Source: a virus
IMG/VR virus record: IMGVR_UViG_3300009155_002377
Coordinates: 1 to 33,169 of that record
DNA length: 33,169 nucleotides
Direction: 5' to 3' (one strand)
Part shown: positions 22,375 to 29,478 of the stretch, piece after piece
Layout of the letters: each line of letters starts with the position of its first letter
Numbering within the stretch: position 1 is the stretch's first letter
Program-made: the position numbers and the translations under genes
Notes under the pieces: generated by a model
What the model was told of the DNA's origin: nothing
Database searches by the model: none
What the model saw: the letters and a program-made list of their open reading frames with translations, nothing else

Positions 22375-22764
22375 ATGCGCTATTATGACACACTGGCAGA
22401 ATACACGCGAGCAGGCTTTGACATCATCGTAGACAAGACCTGGGAAGACTTGCCCCTAGAGGACCTGTTCGACACCGGCCTAGACCCAGACACGGGCCTG
22501 CCCTACTACGATGTTCAGCAGATGGCACGTGACATTGACTCGGGCAAGCTGGACTACTTCATGCTCAGGGTCCGCGCCATGTACGAGGACGTGGAACTGG
22601 CTGTTAACTATGTAGGGGGCTTTGTCTACGAGGATGCTGCAGAAGTCTTGCGGGATGGAGTCGCTGAGGACATGATCAGTGAGACCATCGAGGACGCCAA
22701 AAAGCGAGTAACCCAGATACTTGAAGGGTTATCTAAAATACCGGTTGACAACGTGACAGTTTGA
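22375..22764 (+). CDS. Acidic hypothetical protein
   Basis: 129 aa, MRYYDTLAEYTRAGFDIIVDKTWEDLPLEDLFDTGLDPD..., strongly acidic with a C-terminal helix (SETIEDAKKRVTQILEGLSKI). Acidic small early phage proteins often mimic DNA or bind host enzymes; nothing specific is recognised. GAGGAGA precedes the ATG. Its last codons overlap the next promoter. Confidence 0.7.
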   Translation: MRYYDTLAEYTRAGFDIIVDKTWEDLPLEDLFDTGLDPDTGLPYYDVQQMARDIDSGKLDYFMLRVRAMYEDVELAVNYVGGFVYEDAAEVLRDGVAEDMISETIEDAKKRVTQILEGLSKIPVDNVTV

Positions 22765-22773
22765 GCATATAAT
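22745..22773 (+). promoter_or_regulatory. sigma70-like early promoter
   Basis: TTGACA (22745-22750), 17 bp ending TTTGAGCA, TATAAT (22768-22773). The -35 sits inside the coding end of the previous gene. Confidence 0.87.
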
Positions 22774-22803
22774 ATACACTTACTTAACAACATGGAGCGA
22801 AGC

Positions 22804-23157
22804 ATGGAACAAGCACAGAGAGAGTATTTTGTACGTCGTCTTAACGAAATTGCACAGGCCAAGGTTGAGGCCAAGGCTGTAGCACTATTTGGTCCTACTG
22901 GCCGTCCGCAACAGCCTACATGGGGCATGGTGTTTGAAGGCATTGCGTCCGGAGAGATCACCCTTAAAGAGGAAAAGCGGGACTACACTGGTCCTTACCT
23001 TAACCCTACAGACGTTGAGTGGCCTGCTATGGAAGCAAAGTCTGCAGAGCTAGAGGCTTACAAGACTACAGTAGCACAAGAGCGCCAACGAGCTGAGGAC
23101 TCTGCTATGTTGGATGCAGATGCACAACAAGCCCTTACTGCTTTCCAGGGTATTTAA
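22804..23157 (+). CDS. Small hypothetical early protein
   Basis: 117 aa from the ATG at 22804, preceded by GGAGCGAA; the ATG at 22792 is part of that Shine-Dalgarno. MEQAQREYFVRRLNEIAQAKVEAKAVALFGPTGRPQQPTWGMVFEGIASGEITLKEE... is helical at both ends (AELEAYKTTVAQERQRAEDSAML). No family was recognised. Confidence 0.75.
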   Translation: MEQAQREYFVRRLNEIAQAKVEAKAVALFGPTGRPQQPTWGMVFEGIASGEITLKEEKRDYTGPYLNPTDVEWPAMEAKSAELEAYKTTVAQERQRAEDSAMLDADAQQALTAFQGI

Positions 23158-23165
23158 AAAAGAGG

Positions 23166-23194
23166 TTGACACGGGCTCCGGCCCGTGTTATAAT
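23166..23194 (+). promoter_or_regulatory. sigma70-like early promoter with spacer-filling palindrome
   Basis: TTGACA (23166-23171), 17 bp, TATAAT (23189-23194). A perfect 8-bp hairpin ACACGGGC-TCCG-GCCCGTGT (23169-23188) fills the span from the -35 to the -10, with the same geometry as at 10401-10420. Confidence 0.87.
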
Positions 23195-23228
23195 CTAGGC
23201 TTACACACACTTAATAGGAGCGACGACT

Positions 23229-23699
23229 ATGGGTACCAGAGCACTTACTTTTGTATACGATGGCGAAACGCCCATCATCAACATGTACCGTCAATACGAC
23301 GGCTACCCCAGCGGACACGGACAAGAGCTAGCGGAGTTCCTTACACAGGGCAAGCTGGTAAACGGTTTGAGTGGCAAGAACGAAACAGTATTCAACGGCA
23401 TGGGCTGCTTGGCAGCACAGATGATCGCTAACTTCAAACAGACCCCCGGCGGGTTCTACATCCACCCTGTAACAGACACTGAGTGCGGGCAGGACTACGA
23501 GTATCACGTCTACGAACGTGAGAATGAGCTCCGTGTACGTGTTACCAATCGCGGCTTCAACATGTTTGGGCTTACGATGGATGACACCAACGAGACTCTG
23601 TTCGACGGTAACGTGATCGAGTTCCTGGACTACTGCAACCCTGAGAAGGAACAGTTTGAAGTTGATCTTACAGAAGGCCAAGCTGTTGGCCGTGGCTGA
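23229..23699 (+). CDS. Conserved phage protein of unknown function
   Basis: 156 aa. MGTRALTFVYDGETPIINMYRQYDGYPSGHGQELAEFL resembles an uncharacterised family found in phages and bacteria, with a conserved QYDGYPSGHG loop and 'NGMGCLAAQMIANFK'. It has AGGAGCGACGACT before the ATG and its own palindromic promoter. It is a single-gene transcript unit. The function is unknown. Confidence 0.8.
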   Translation: MGTRALTFVYDGETPIINMYRQYDGYPSGHGQELAEFLTQGKLVNGLSGKNETVFNGMGCLAAQMIANFKQTPGGFYIHPVTDTECGQDYEYHVYERENELRVRVTNRGFNMFGLTMDDTNETLFDGNVIEFLDYCNPEKEQFEVDLTEGQAVGRG

Positions 23700-23723
23700 A
23701 TAACAACAGGGCCAAAACAGGGG

Positions 23724-23752
23724 TTGACAAAGCCCTTGTTTGAGTGCATAAT
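23724..23752 (+). promoter_or_regulatory. sigma70-like early promoter
   Basis: TTGACA (23724-23729), 17 bp ending TTTGAGTG, CATAAT (23747-23752). Confidence 0.8.
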
Positions 23753-23785
23753 AGAGACTTACTAACAAACATTGGAGCGAAAACA

Positions 23786-24859
23786 ATGCCAGCAATTATC
23801 GAAATAGCAGAGGGTACTTACAAAGTTCGCGGACAAGACGTGTCTATGAGCGGTATCCGTTTTGAACTAGTAGAAGGTTTCAAAGAGGGTGTTAACGGTG
23901 GCTATGTTACTGTTGACGGCTCAACTGCTAACCCTAGTAGCTCAGGTATCCCTGATCGCAAGATCCGTATCAAATGCATTAGCGCACAGAGCTACGTGGT
24001 CGTGGCAGGGGACGTCAGTGCCTCACCCGTAGGAGAAAAGAGTTTGGAACAGATCAAAGTGTCAGACGCTGTTGTAGCGCACGAAACGGATGAAGAGATC
24101 ATCGAGCGTACTCGCAACCGTTTTGCCGTGTTAACAGAGATGACTAAGGCTGTGAAAGCTGGTACTGTTCGTGCTATGATTGTCACAGGGCCCCCAGGCG
24201 TGGGCAAGAGCTTTGGTGTTGAAGAAGTACTAAGCAAAGACGATCTGTTTGACGTAATGGGTCAGCGTAAACCCAAGTATGAAGTTGTCAAGGGCGCAAT
24301 GTCCGCGATTGGCTTGTACAGCAAGCTCTATCAATACAGCGAGAAGGGCAATGTTATCGTGTTCGATGACTGTGACTCAGTGCTGTTAGATGACTTGTCG
24401 CTGAACATTCTTAAAGCGGCTTTGGACAGTAGCAAGAAGCGTACCATTTCGTGGAACACGGACAGTCGTGTACTGCGAAGCGAAGGAGTGCCAGATCGCT
24501 TCGAATTCAAAGCAGGTGCTATCTTTATCACCAACATCAAGTTTGAGAATGTGCGTAGTAAGAAACTGCAGGATCACTTGGCGGCACTAGAGTCACGCTG
24601 TCACTATATCGACTTGCAAATGGACACAGATCGTGAGAAGGTGCTCCGTATCAAGCAGATCGTTGAAGACGGCATGTTGGACTCATACGAGCTTGAGGAT
24701 GTACAGCGCGATGAAGTTGTAGACTACATTGTAGAGAATCGTGCTAAGATGCGTGAGCTCAGCTTGCGTACGGTACTGAAGGTAGCAGACTTGCGTAAGA
24801 GCTTCAGTGCTAATTGGAAATCTATGGCAGAAGTAACTGTTATGAAGAGAGGTGTGTAA
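23786..24859 (+). CDS. AAA+ ATPase
   Basis: 357 aa from the ATG at 23786 after GGAGCGAAAACA. An N-terminal beta-rich region (1-95) precedes the AAA core: Walker A GPPGVGKS (135-142), Walker B VIVFDDCDS (190-198) and a sensor-1-like GAIFITNIKF. Its closest recognisable resemblance is to the AAA proteins of T4-like marine phages. It may remodel protein or DNA complexes. Its stop overlaps the next start (TAATG), so it is coupled to a zinc-finger-like protein and a membrane protein. Confidence 0.85.
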   Translation: MPAIIEIAEGTYKVRGQDVSMSGIRFELVEGFKEGVNGGYVTVDGSTANPSSSGIPDRKIRIKCISAQSYVVVAGDVSASPVGEKSLEQIKVSDAVVAHETDEEIIERTRNRFAVLTEMTKAVKAGTVRAMIVTGPPGVGKSFGVEEVLSKDDLFDVMGQRKPKYEVVKGAMSAIGLYSKLYQYSEKGNVIVFDDCDSVLLDDLSLNILKAALDSSKKRTISWNTDSRVLRSEGVPDRFEFKAGAIFITNIKFENVRSKKLQDHLAALESRCHYIDLQMDTDREKVLRIKQIVEDGMLDSYELEDVQRDEVVDYIVENRAKMRELSLRTVLKVADLRKSFSANWKSMAEVTVMKRGV

Positions 24860-25113
24860 TGTACGACGGTCCAATCAAGGAGTGCCAATACATTGGTGCT
24901 GAACAGAAGGAGTGGCCGTATACATTCTGCGGCCAAAAGAGCATAGAGGGCAAGAGCTACTGTGCTGAACACTATCATCAGATGTATCGTAAGGGATCCA
25001 GCAACACGGGTGCCAAGCGTATGGAGAAGCTGATAGAGAAAGAGTTGGCAGAACTCGAACTGCACAAACTAATCGCCGAACAAGAGGCGGACGTGGAGGA
25101 CGTAAATGTTTAA
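24859..25113 (+). CDS. Small zinc-binding protein, GcrA C-terminal-like
   Basis: 84 aa from the ATG at 24859. CQYIGAEQKEWPYTFCGQKSIEGKSYCAEHYHQMY carries C9, C24, C35 and H38 in the spacing of the C-terminal motif of GcrA-type regulators (C...FCG...GKxYCxxH). The GcrA N-terminal DNA-binding half is missing and is replaced by a C-terminal charged helix (KRMEKLIEKELAELELHKLIAEQEA). It could bind RNA polymerase or the sigma factor as GcrA does; that is inference. It is coupled on both sides. Confidence 0.65.
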   Translation: MYDGPIKECQYIGAEQKEWPYTFCGQKSIEGKSYCAEHYHQMYRKGSSNTGAKRMEKLIEKELAELELHKLIAEQEADVEDVNV

Positions 25114-25306
25114 GACTTTGGGTGTCGCGATAGCGGCAGTGTTGGTATTGATTTTAGTAATTGCGGGACCGTTCTTTGTAATTTGGGCCTGGAATACTCT
25201 GTTTGGATCGGTGTGCGCAATCGACTACACCTTCTGGACATGGGCGGCAACCTTGATCTTGGGCACGTTTATTCGTAGCCCGGTTAAGATTTCCAAAAAG
25301 AGTTAA
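25106..25306 (+). CDS. Small two-helix membrane protein
   Basis: 66 aa with two hydrophobic segments (residues about 5-32 and 40-56: VAIAAVLVLILVIAGPFFVIWAWN and FWTWAATLILGTFI) and a basic tail RSPVKISKKS. It overlaps the previous gene by 8 bp, so it is coupled to the AAA+/zinc pair. No family was recognised; membrane anchoring of the module is possible. Confidence 0.65.
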   Translation: MFKTLGVAIAAVLVLILVIAGPFFVIWAWNTLFGSVCAIDYTFWTWAATLILGTFIRSPVKISKKS

Positions 25307-25322
25307 ATCGGTAATATGCGAT

Positions 25323-25352
25323 TTGACAAGGGTAATGGTAAGGCTTTATACT
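25323..25352 (+). promoter_or_regulatory. sigma70-like promoter
   Basis: TTGACA (25323-25328), 18 bp, TATACT (25347-25352). The spacer is one base longer than in the other early promoters. It rules out starts upstream of 25353 for the next gene. Confidence 0.7.
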
Positions 25353-25400
25353 AATAAAATGCTGATGAACTTCAGCTATAACAATAAAGGAAAAAGGCAA

Positions 25401-25682
25401 ATGAAACGTATTTCTAAAAATACAAAAACTTTCAAAGTGTTTAATGCACTTTACAATGGCGCTTCTCTAACACAGAGCCAAGCCACTAAGCAATTCGGCG
25501 TAGGTAACTTGGCCGCTGAAGCTTCACGTATCCGTCAACATGGTTACGCTGTTTATGCCAACAACCGCAAGGCTGGCAATGGTGTGACTGTTACCGAATA
25601 CGTAATGGGCAAGCCATCACGCGAAATCGTTGCACTTGGTTACAAGGCTAAGGCAGCTGGTTTCACTTTAGAAACAATCTAA
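25401..25682 (+). CDS. Small winged-helix-like DNA-binding protein
   Basis: 93 aa from the ATG at 25401 after AAAGGAAAAAGGCAA. KTFKVFNALYNGASLTQSQATKQFGVGNLAAEASRIRQHGYAVYANNRKAGNGVTVTEYVMGKPS is a helix-turn-helix with a beta-wing, closely resembling small conserved proteins of marine T4-like phages. It is a likely regulator. Its 3'UTR carries TTCGCTCCCG and a strong terminator. Confidence 0.8.
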   Translation: MKRISKNTKTFKVFNALYNGASLTQSQATKQFGVGNLAAEASRIRQHGYAVYANNRKAGNGVTVTEYVMGKPSREIVALGYKAKAAGFTLETI

Positions 25683-25709
25683 AGTAACCGTTTCAAACAG
25701 ACAAGCCGA

Positions 25710-25719
25710 TTCGCTCCCG
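25710..25719 (+). promoter_or_regulatory. TTCGCTCCCG motif in 3'UTR (complement of early Shine-Dalgarno)
   Basis: TTCGCTCC is the exact complement of GGAGCGAA, the Shine-Dalgarno of five early genes. CTCC at 25714-25717 can also pair locally with GGAG (25721-25724), so it may be partly masked. The same decamer recurs at 32465-32474. Confidence 0.45.
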
Positions 25720-25733
25720 GGGAGTCTTTTGAG

Positions 25734-25761
25734 GGTGTTGTAGAAATACAACACCTTTTTT
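25734..25761 (+). terminator. Strong rho-independent terminator
   Basis: A perfect 9-bp stem GGTGTTGTA-GAAA-TACAACACC followed by TTTTTT, with a GAAA tetraloop. It ends the HTH gene transcript. Confidence 0.93.
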
Positions 25762-25780
25762 CTTGGCCGGCACTCCCTGG

Positions 25781-25809
25781 TTGACAAATTGGATACATAG
25801 TGTTATAAT
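25781..25809 (+). promoter_or_regulatory. sigma70-like early promoter
   Basis: TTGACA (25781-25786), 17 bp ending TAGTGT, TATAAT (25804-25809). Confidence 0.88.
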
Positions 25810-25838
25810 AGACACATACTAAGAGATTAGGAGCGAGA

Positions 25839-26468
25839 ATGCAATTCACAGCAGAACAGGTATGGGGTTTAGCCGTAGCCGCAGATCGTATCAACGGTGG
25901 CTACTTCAAAGACGCTCAGTTCGCAGAAGATATGGTAACAGTCCTGCGAACAGCCAACAAGACCCTAGTCAAAGGTTGGCTACGCGAGGGCAACTTCTCA
26001 GCTGCAACAGCAGCAGACATCACCCAGGGACAAGAGATCCGTCATTACTTCAACGGCCTGCTGCTGAAGGAACTGTCCGGGAAGATCAACGACTTCGAGC
26101 GTCAGGCACTGCGTATCGCCCAAAAGGACGAGTTCACAGGGCGCGACATGCTGGACTTTGCCATCATCAGCTGCTTGCCAGCTGCTATGCTGCGAGAAGA
26201 AAGCCGTAAGGAGCTAGACAGCGAGATCCGTAGCTCCACCCAACTGAGTGCTGCTGTAGGAGATCGCGTCCAGGGAGAGATCGAAGTGATCAAGAGCTTC
26301 TACAGTAAGGACTACAACAAGTTCCGTATCACTGCCAAGCTAGGGGATTCGTTCGTGGACTTCTGGTTCGGAACAGCGTTAGAGGGCCGTGTGGGAATCA
26401 AGGGCAAAGTAAAAGCCCAGCGTGGCAATAATACAACACAATTAAACTTTGTGAAAACTACCGGTTGA
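25839..26468 (+). CDS. Hypothetical early protein
   Basis: 209 aa, MQFTAEQVWGLAVAADRINGGYFKDAQFAED..., after AGGAGCGAGA. The N-terminal 150 residues are helical; the C-terminal 60 form a small beta domain (DRVQGEIEVIKSFYSKDYNKFRITAKLGDSFVDFWFGTALEGRVGIKGKVKAQ) resembling an OB-like fold. It may bind nucleic acid. Its own promoter and the promoter after it bracket a single-gene unit. Confidence 0.78.
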   Translation: MQFTAEQVWGLAVAADRINGGYFKDAQFAEDMVTVLRTANKTLVKGWLREGNFSAATAADITQGQEIRHYFNGLLLKELSGKINDFERQALRIAQKDEFTGRDMLDFAIISCLPAAMLREESRKELDSEIRSSTQLSAAVGDRVQGEIEVIKSFYSKDYNKFRITAKLGDSFVDFWFGTALEGRVGIKGKVKAQRGNNTTQLNFVKTTG

Positions 26469-26493
26469 CAGCAAAGCAATTTGGTGTTATACT
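26465..26493 (+). promoter_or_regulatory. sigma70-like early promoter
   Basis: TTGACA (26465-26470) overlapping the previous stop, 17 bp ending TTTGGTGT, TATACT (26488-26493). Confidence 0.87.
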
Positions 26494-26545
26494 TATGATA
26501 CTGAGAAAGTAATTGTTTAACCCGTAAACTTAAAGAGGTCTTAAA

Positions 26546-27631
26546 ATGGCAAAAAACACAGATCAAAGCATTCGTCTAGTTGGCCCAAAAGCCGCTAAGA
26601 AAGCAATCCGCAAAGCACTAACCACACGCCGTCCTGTGTTCCTTTGGGGCCCTCCAGGCATTGGCAAGAGTGATATCGTCAAACAGATTGGCGATGACGC
26701 AGGACGCGAAGTCGTTGACGTTCGACTAGCCCTGTGGGAACCTACAGACATTAAAGGTATTCCTTATTACAACAGTGACATGGGCAAGATGGTGTGGGCT
26801 CCTCCAGCAGAACTGCCTACAGACCCAGAGTCTACTGCAATCATCTTCTTGGATGAATTGAACTCTGCTCCTCCGGCTGTTCAAGCCGCGGCATATCAGT
26901 TGGTGCTTAATCGTCGAGTTGGCACATACAGTTTGCCTAAGGGTGTTGACATCATCGCGGCAGGTAACCGCGAAGGTGACCGTGGCGTGACATACCGTAT
27001 GCCTAGCCCACTGGCTAACCGCTTCATCCACTTGGAAGCCAAAGTAGACTTTGACGACTTCCAGGACTGGGCTACCCTTAACAAGGTGCATCCAGAGGTT
27101 GTGGGTTATGTAGGCTTCGCCAAGCAGGACTTGTATGACTTTGACCCTAAGGGTTCTTCAAAGGCATTTGCAACTCCACGCTCTTGGGTGTTCGTTAGCG
27201 ATTTGCTCAAAGATGACGACACTGATCAGGATACCCTGCACAACTTGATCGCTGGTGCGATTGGTGATGGTTTGAGCGTTAAGTTTATGGCTCACCGCAA
27301 GATTGCAGGTAAACTGCCTAAGGCAGAGGACATCCTCGACGGTAAGGTCAAGGACCTGCAGATCAAAGAAGTGTCAGCGATGTATTCATTGACAGTCTCT
27401 TTGTGCTATGAGTTGAAGGACCGTGCAGAGAAGAAAGCCAAAGGTTGGGATGCTATGGCTGACAAATTCTTCCGCTACATGATGGATAATTTCCCAACTG
27501 AGTTGGTTGTGATGGGTGCTAAGACAGCACTTACCAACTATGACTTGCCACTGGACGCAACTAAGATGGAGTCGTTTAGCGAGTTCCACAAGCGTTTTGG
27601 TAAGTATGTTTTGACTGCTATGGAGAATTAA
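26546..27631 (+). CDS. MoxR-like AAA+ ATPase
   Basis: 361 aa. Walker A GPPGIGKS (35-42), Walker B AIIFLDELNSAP (98-109), the sensor N141 in IIAAGNREGDRG and R159 in SPLANRF are the features of the MoxR/AAA_5 group. MoxR ATPases pair with VWA-domain proteins and act as chaperones inserting metals or remodelling complexes; a VWA gene follows after a terminator-promoter gap. AAAGAGG lies 8 nt before the ATG. Confidence 0.9.
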   Translation: MAKNTDQSIRLVGPKAAKKAIRKALTTRRPVFLWGPPGIGKSDIVKQIGDDAGREVVDVRLALWEPTDIKGIPYYNSDMGKMVWAPPAELPTDPESTAIIFLDELNSAPPAVQAAAYQLVLNRRVGTYSLPKGVDIIAAGNREGDRGVTYRMPSPLANRFIHLEAKVDFDDFQDWATLNKVHPEVVGYVGFAKQDLYDFDPKGSSKAFATPRSWVFVSDLLKDDDTDQDTLHNLIAGAIGDGLSVKFMAHRKIAGKLPKAEDILDGKVKDLQIKEVSAMYSLTVSLCYELKDRAEKKAKGWDAMADKFFRYMMDNFPTELVVMGAKTALTNYDLPLDATKMESFSEFHKRFGKYVLTAMEN

Positions 27632-27646
27632 GACCTCTAACATAGC

Positions 27647-27688
27647 ACGGGCGGGGGGCTTCTCAGGGCTTGCCCGTCCACCTTTTTT
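27647..27688 (+). terminator. Probable terminator after MoxR gene
   Basis: ACGGGC (27647-27652) pairs with GCCCGT (27672-27677) around a G-rich loop, and TTTTTT follows at 27683-27688. The stem-to-U distance is 5 nt, longer than ideal. Confidence 0.5.
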
Positions 27689-27690
27689 GG

Positions 27691-27719
27691 TTGACAGATG
27701 TGTAGAACGATGCTATAAT
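27691..27719 (+). promoter_or_regulatory. sigma70-like early promoter
   Basis: TTGACA (27691-27696), 17 bp ending ACGATGC, TATAAT (27714-27719). Confidence 0.88.
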
Positions 27720-27744
27720 ATACACATACTAAGGAGAGCGAACA

Positions 27745-28962
27745 ATGAATGATCCAATCGTAGAAAAACTAACAACTGCCCGTATCGGCTTATTGCTCAA
27801 AGCACCGTTCTTTGGCAACATGGCAACCCGTATGCGTTTAGTCCAAGCAGACGACTGGTGCCCTACTGCGGCAACTAACGGTCGTGACTTCTATTACAAT
27901 ACAGAGTTCGTTAAGAAGCTCAGCACAAAGAAACTAGAGTTCCTCTTTGGGCATGAGATATGTCACTGCATCTTTGATCACTTTGGTCGTGTTGGATCAC
28001 GCGATCGTCAGCTCAGCAACATAGCACAAGACTACGCTGTCAATCAGATCCTTGTAGACGAACGCATTGGTGAGAAGATCACTGAAGTTAAGATCTGTTT
28101 AGATAACAAATATCGCGGCTTGGCTTGGGAAGAGATCTACGATCAATTGTATGAGAAAGCAGAAAAGATCTCTATGCCACAACTGCTTCAGCAACTGGGC
28201 GACTTGTTGGACGAGCACATTAACGAAGAAGAAGGTGCCGGTGCTGGCGACAAGGAAGGCAAAGACGGCAAAGGTAGCGGCGGTAAGCCTAGCCTTACTA
28301 AAGAAGAAGCACAGGCTATCCGTGACGAGATCAAACAGGCTATGGTGCAAAGTGCCGCGGCGGCTGGTGCTGGCAAAGTTCCTGCAGGAATCCAGCGTAT
28401 GATCAAAGACATGACAGAGCCTAAGATGGATTGGCGTCAATTGGTTCGTCAAGAGATCCAGAGCATTGTGCGTAATGACTTCTCCTTCCAGCGTTTCAAT
28501 CGTAAGAGTGCTCACTGTGGCGCAATCCTTCCAGGCATGAAGGAAGCAACTACAATTGACGTAGGCATTGGTATTGATATGTCAGGTAGTATTGGCGAAG
28601 AGGATGCTTCAACCTTCTTAGGTGAGATCAAAGGCATTATGGATCAATACGAAGACTTCAAGATCAACTTGTGGTGCTTTGACACAGCCATTTACAATCA
28701 TCAAGAGATCACACATGACAACAGTGAAGACTTGATGGACTATGAACCTCAGGGTGGTGGTGGCACAGACTTTGAAGCCAATTGGGAGTTTATGAAAGAG
28801 AACGGCATTACTCCTAAGAAGTTCATTATGTTCACAGACGGCTACCCATGTGGTAGTTGGGGTGACGAGGACTACTGCGATACAATCTTTATCGTTAAAG
28901 GTAACACAGAAGCCAAAGCACCGTTCGGCGAAACTGTTATCTACGAGAAAGAAGTGGCTTAA
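27745..28962 (+). CDS. VWA-like/metallopeptidase-like protein (DUF2201 type), MoxR partner
   Basis: 405 aa. The N-terminal part carries HEICH (70-74), an HExxH zinc motif, within LEFLFGHEICHCIFDHFGR. A Gly/Lys/Glu linker (about 160-185) follows. The C-terminal VWA-like domain has the MIDAS DMSGS (278-282), the conserved Thr in GGGGTDF (337-343) and MFTDGYP (362-368). DUF2201-type proteins pair with MoxR ATPases. This gene directly follows the MoxR gene, so the two probably form one module. The substrate is unknown. Confidence 0.88.
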   Translation: MNDPIVEKLTTARIGLLLKAPFFGNMATRMRLVQADDWCPTAATNGRDFYYNTEFVKKLSTKKLEFLFGHEICHCIFDHFGRVGSRDRQLSNIAQDYAVNQILVDERIGEKITEVKICLDNKYRGLAWEEIYDQLYEKAEKISMPQLLQQLGDLLDEHINEEEGAGAGDKEGKDGKGSGGKPSLTKEEAQAIRDEIKQAMVQSAAAAGAGKVPAGIQRMIKDMTEPKMDWRQLVRQEIQSIVRNDFSFQRFNRKSAHCGAILPGMKEATTIDVGIGIDMSGSIGEEDASTFLGEIKGIMDQYEDFKINLWCFDTAIYNHQEITHDNSEDLMDYEPQGGGGTDFEANWEFMKENGITPKKFIMFTDGYPCGSWGDEDYCDTIFIVKGNTEAKAPFGETVIYEKEVA

Positions 28963-29138
28963 TGTTCTACGGGTGGCTGTTGGCGGAAAACTTTACTGTC
29001 CTAGGATACAGCCTTAATACAGAGAAAACCATGCGCGGTGCCAACTCTGTGCCCACCTATACAGGAGTGCCAGGGGGTGTGGCTAAAAAGCCACACTCTG
29101 CTATTAGGCCCCGCTGCTACACGTATGCGTATATCTAG
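28962..29138 (+). CDS. Possible 58-aa ORF after VWA gene
   Basis: MFYGWLLAENFTVLGYSLNTEK... begins in a TAATG overlap with the VWA stop, which favours translational coupling. However, the frame runs through a hairpin and a GGCCCCGCTGC repeat, and the C-terminus looks random. It may be a real micro-protein or noncoding spacer. Confidence 0.3.
   Translation: MFYGWLLAENFTVLGYSLNTEKTMRGANSVPTYTGVPGGVAKKPHSAIRPRCYTYAYI
29076..29097 (+). other. Hairpin GTGTGGCT/AGCCACAC
   Basis: Perfect 8-bp stem with loop AAAA (29077-29096). No U-tract follows, so it is more likely an RNA 3'-end stabiliser than a terminator. It lies just upstream of repeat copy 5. Confidence 0.5.
29104..29117 (+). repeat. GGCCCCGCTGC element, copy 5
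   Basis: TTAGGCCCCGCTGC, about 8 kb from the other four copies. It again lies in a module boundary just before a promoter. Confidence 0.7.
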
Positions 29139-29141
29139 GTC

Positions 29142-29170
29142 TTGACATCTAGATAGATTGGTGCTATAAT
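29142..29170 (+). promoter_or_regulatory. sigma70-like early promoter
   Basis: TTGACA (29142-29147), 17 bp ending ATTGGTGC, TATAAT (29165-29170). Confidence 0.88.
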
Positions 29171-29200
29171 ACACTTACACTAACAGAGATAGGAGCGGTT

Positions 29201-29347
29201 ATGGAAATGATCTTAGTATTCTTAGCAGGTATGATTGTCATGGACGTTATGTGGGCTTGGCGTCTTGGCATTCCTCAAACGATGTACGCGATGTGGAAGT
29301 ACAAACGAGCCCTTCGTAATCAACCTCAACCTAACTTCGAGGAGTAA
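29201..29347 (+). CDS. Small membrane protein
   Basis: 48 aa, MEMILVFLAGMIVMDVMWAWRLGIPQTMYAMWKYKRALRNQPQPNFEE. One N-terminal transmembrane helix is followed by a basic amphipathic stretch. AGGAGCGGTT precedes the ATG. It is the first of four tightly packed small genes. Confidence 0.7.
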   Translation: MEMILVFLAGMIVMDVMWAWRLGIPQTMYAMWKYKRALRNQPQPNFEE

Positions 29348-29349
29348 TC

Positions 29350-29478
29350 ATGAGAGCATTTATCTTTGGTACAATCTTTGGGCTTGTGTTAGCAACTGTG
29401 GGGTTCTCTGGAATCGCACGTATGCTAGACAAGGGTGTTGACACTGTTAAAGAGAAATCTGTGGAGATTGCGCGATGA
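29350..29478 (+). CDS. Small membrane protein
   Basis: 42 aa, MRAFIFGTIFGLVLATVGFSGIARMLDKGVDTVKEKSVEIAR. It has one transmembrane helix with Gly spacing and a charged tail, resembling tiny conserved membrane proteins of T4-like cyanophages. It starts 2 nt after the previous stop; GAGGAG lies inside the end of that gene. Its stop overlaps the next start. Confidence 0.7.
   Translation: MRAFIFGTIFGLVLATVGFSGIARMLDKGVDTVKEKSVEIAR

Noticed and set aside
23328-23795. 155-aa minus ORF opposite the gene at 23229
   Set aside because: Cys/Leu-rich shadow; covers a strong plus-strand promoter and Shine-Dalgarno.
25862-26209. 115-aa plus ORF in a second frame
   Set aside because: Arg/Ser-rich out-of-frame reading of the gene at 25839, which has its own promoter and Shine-Dalgarno.
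28099-28515. 138-aa minus ORF inside the VWA gene
   Set aside because: Shadow of the VWA/HEICH gene, whose motifs are unambiguous.
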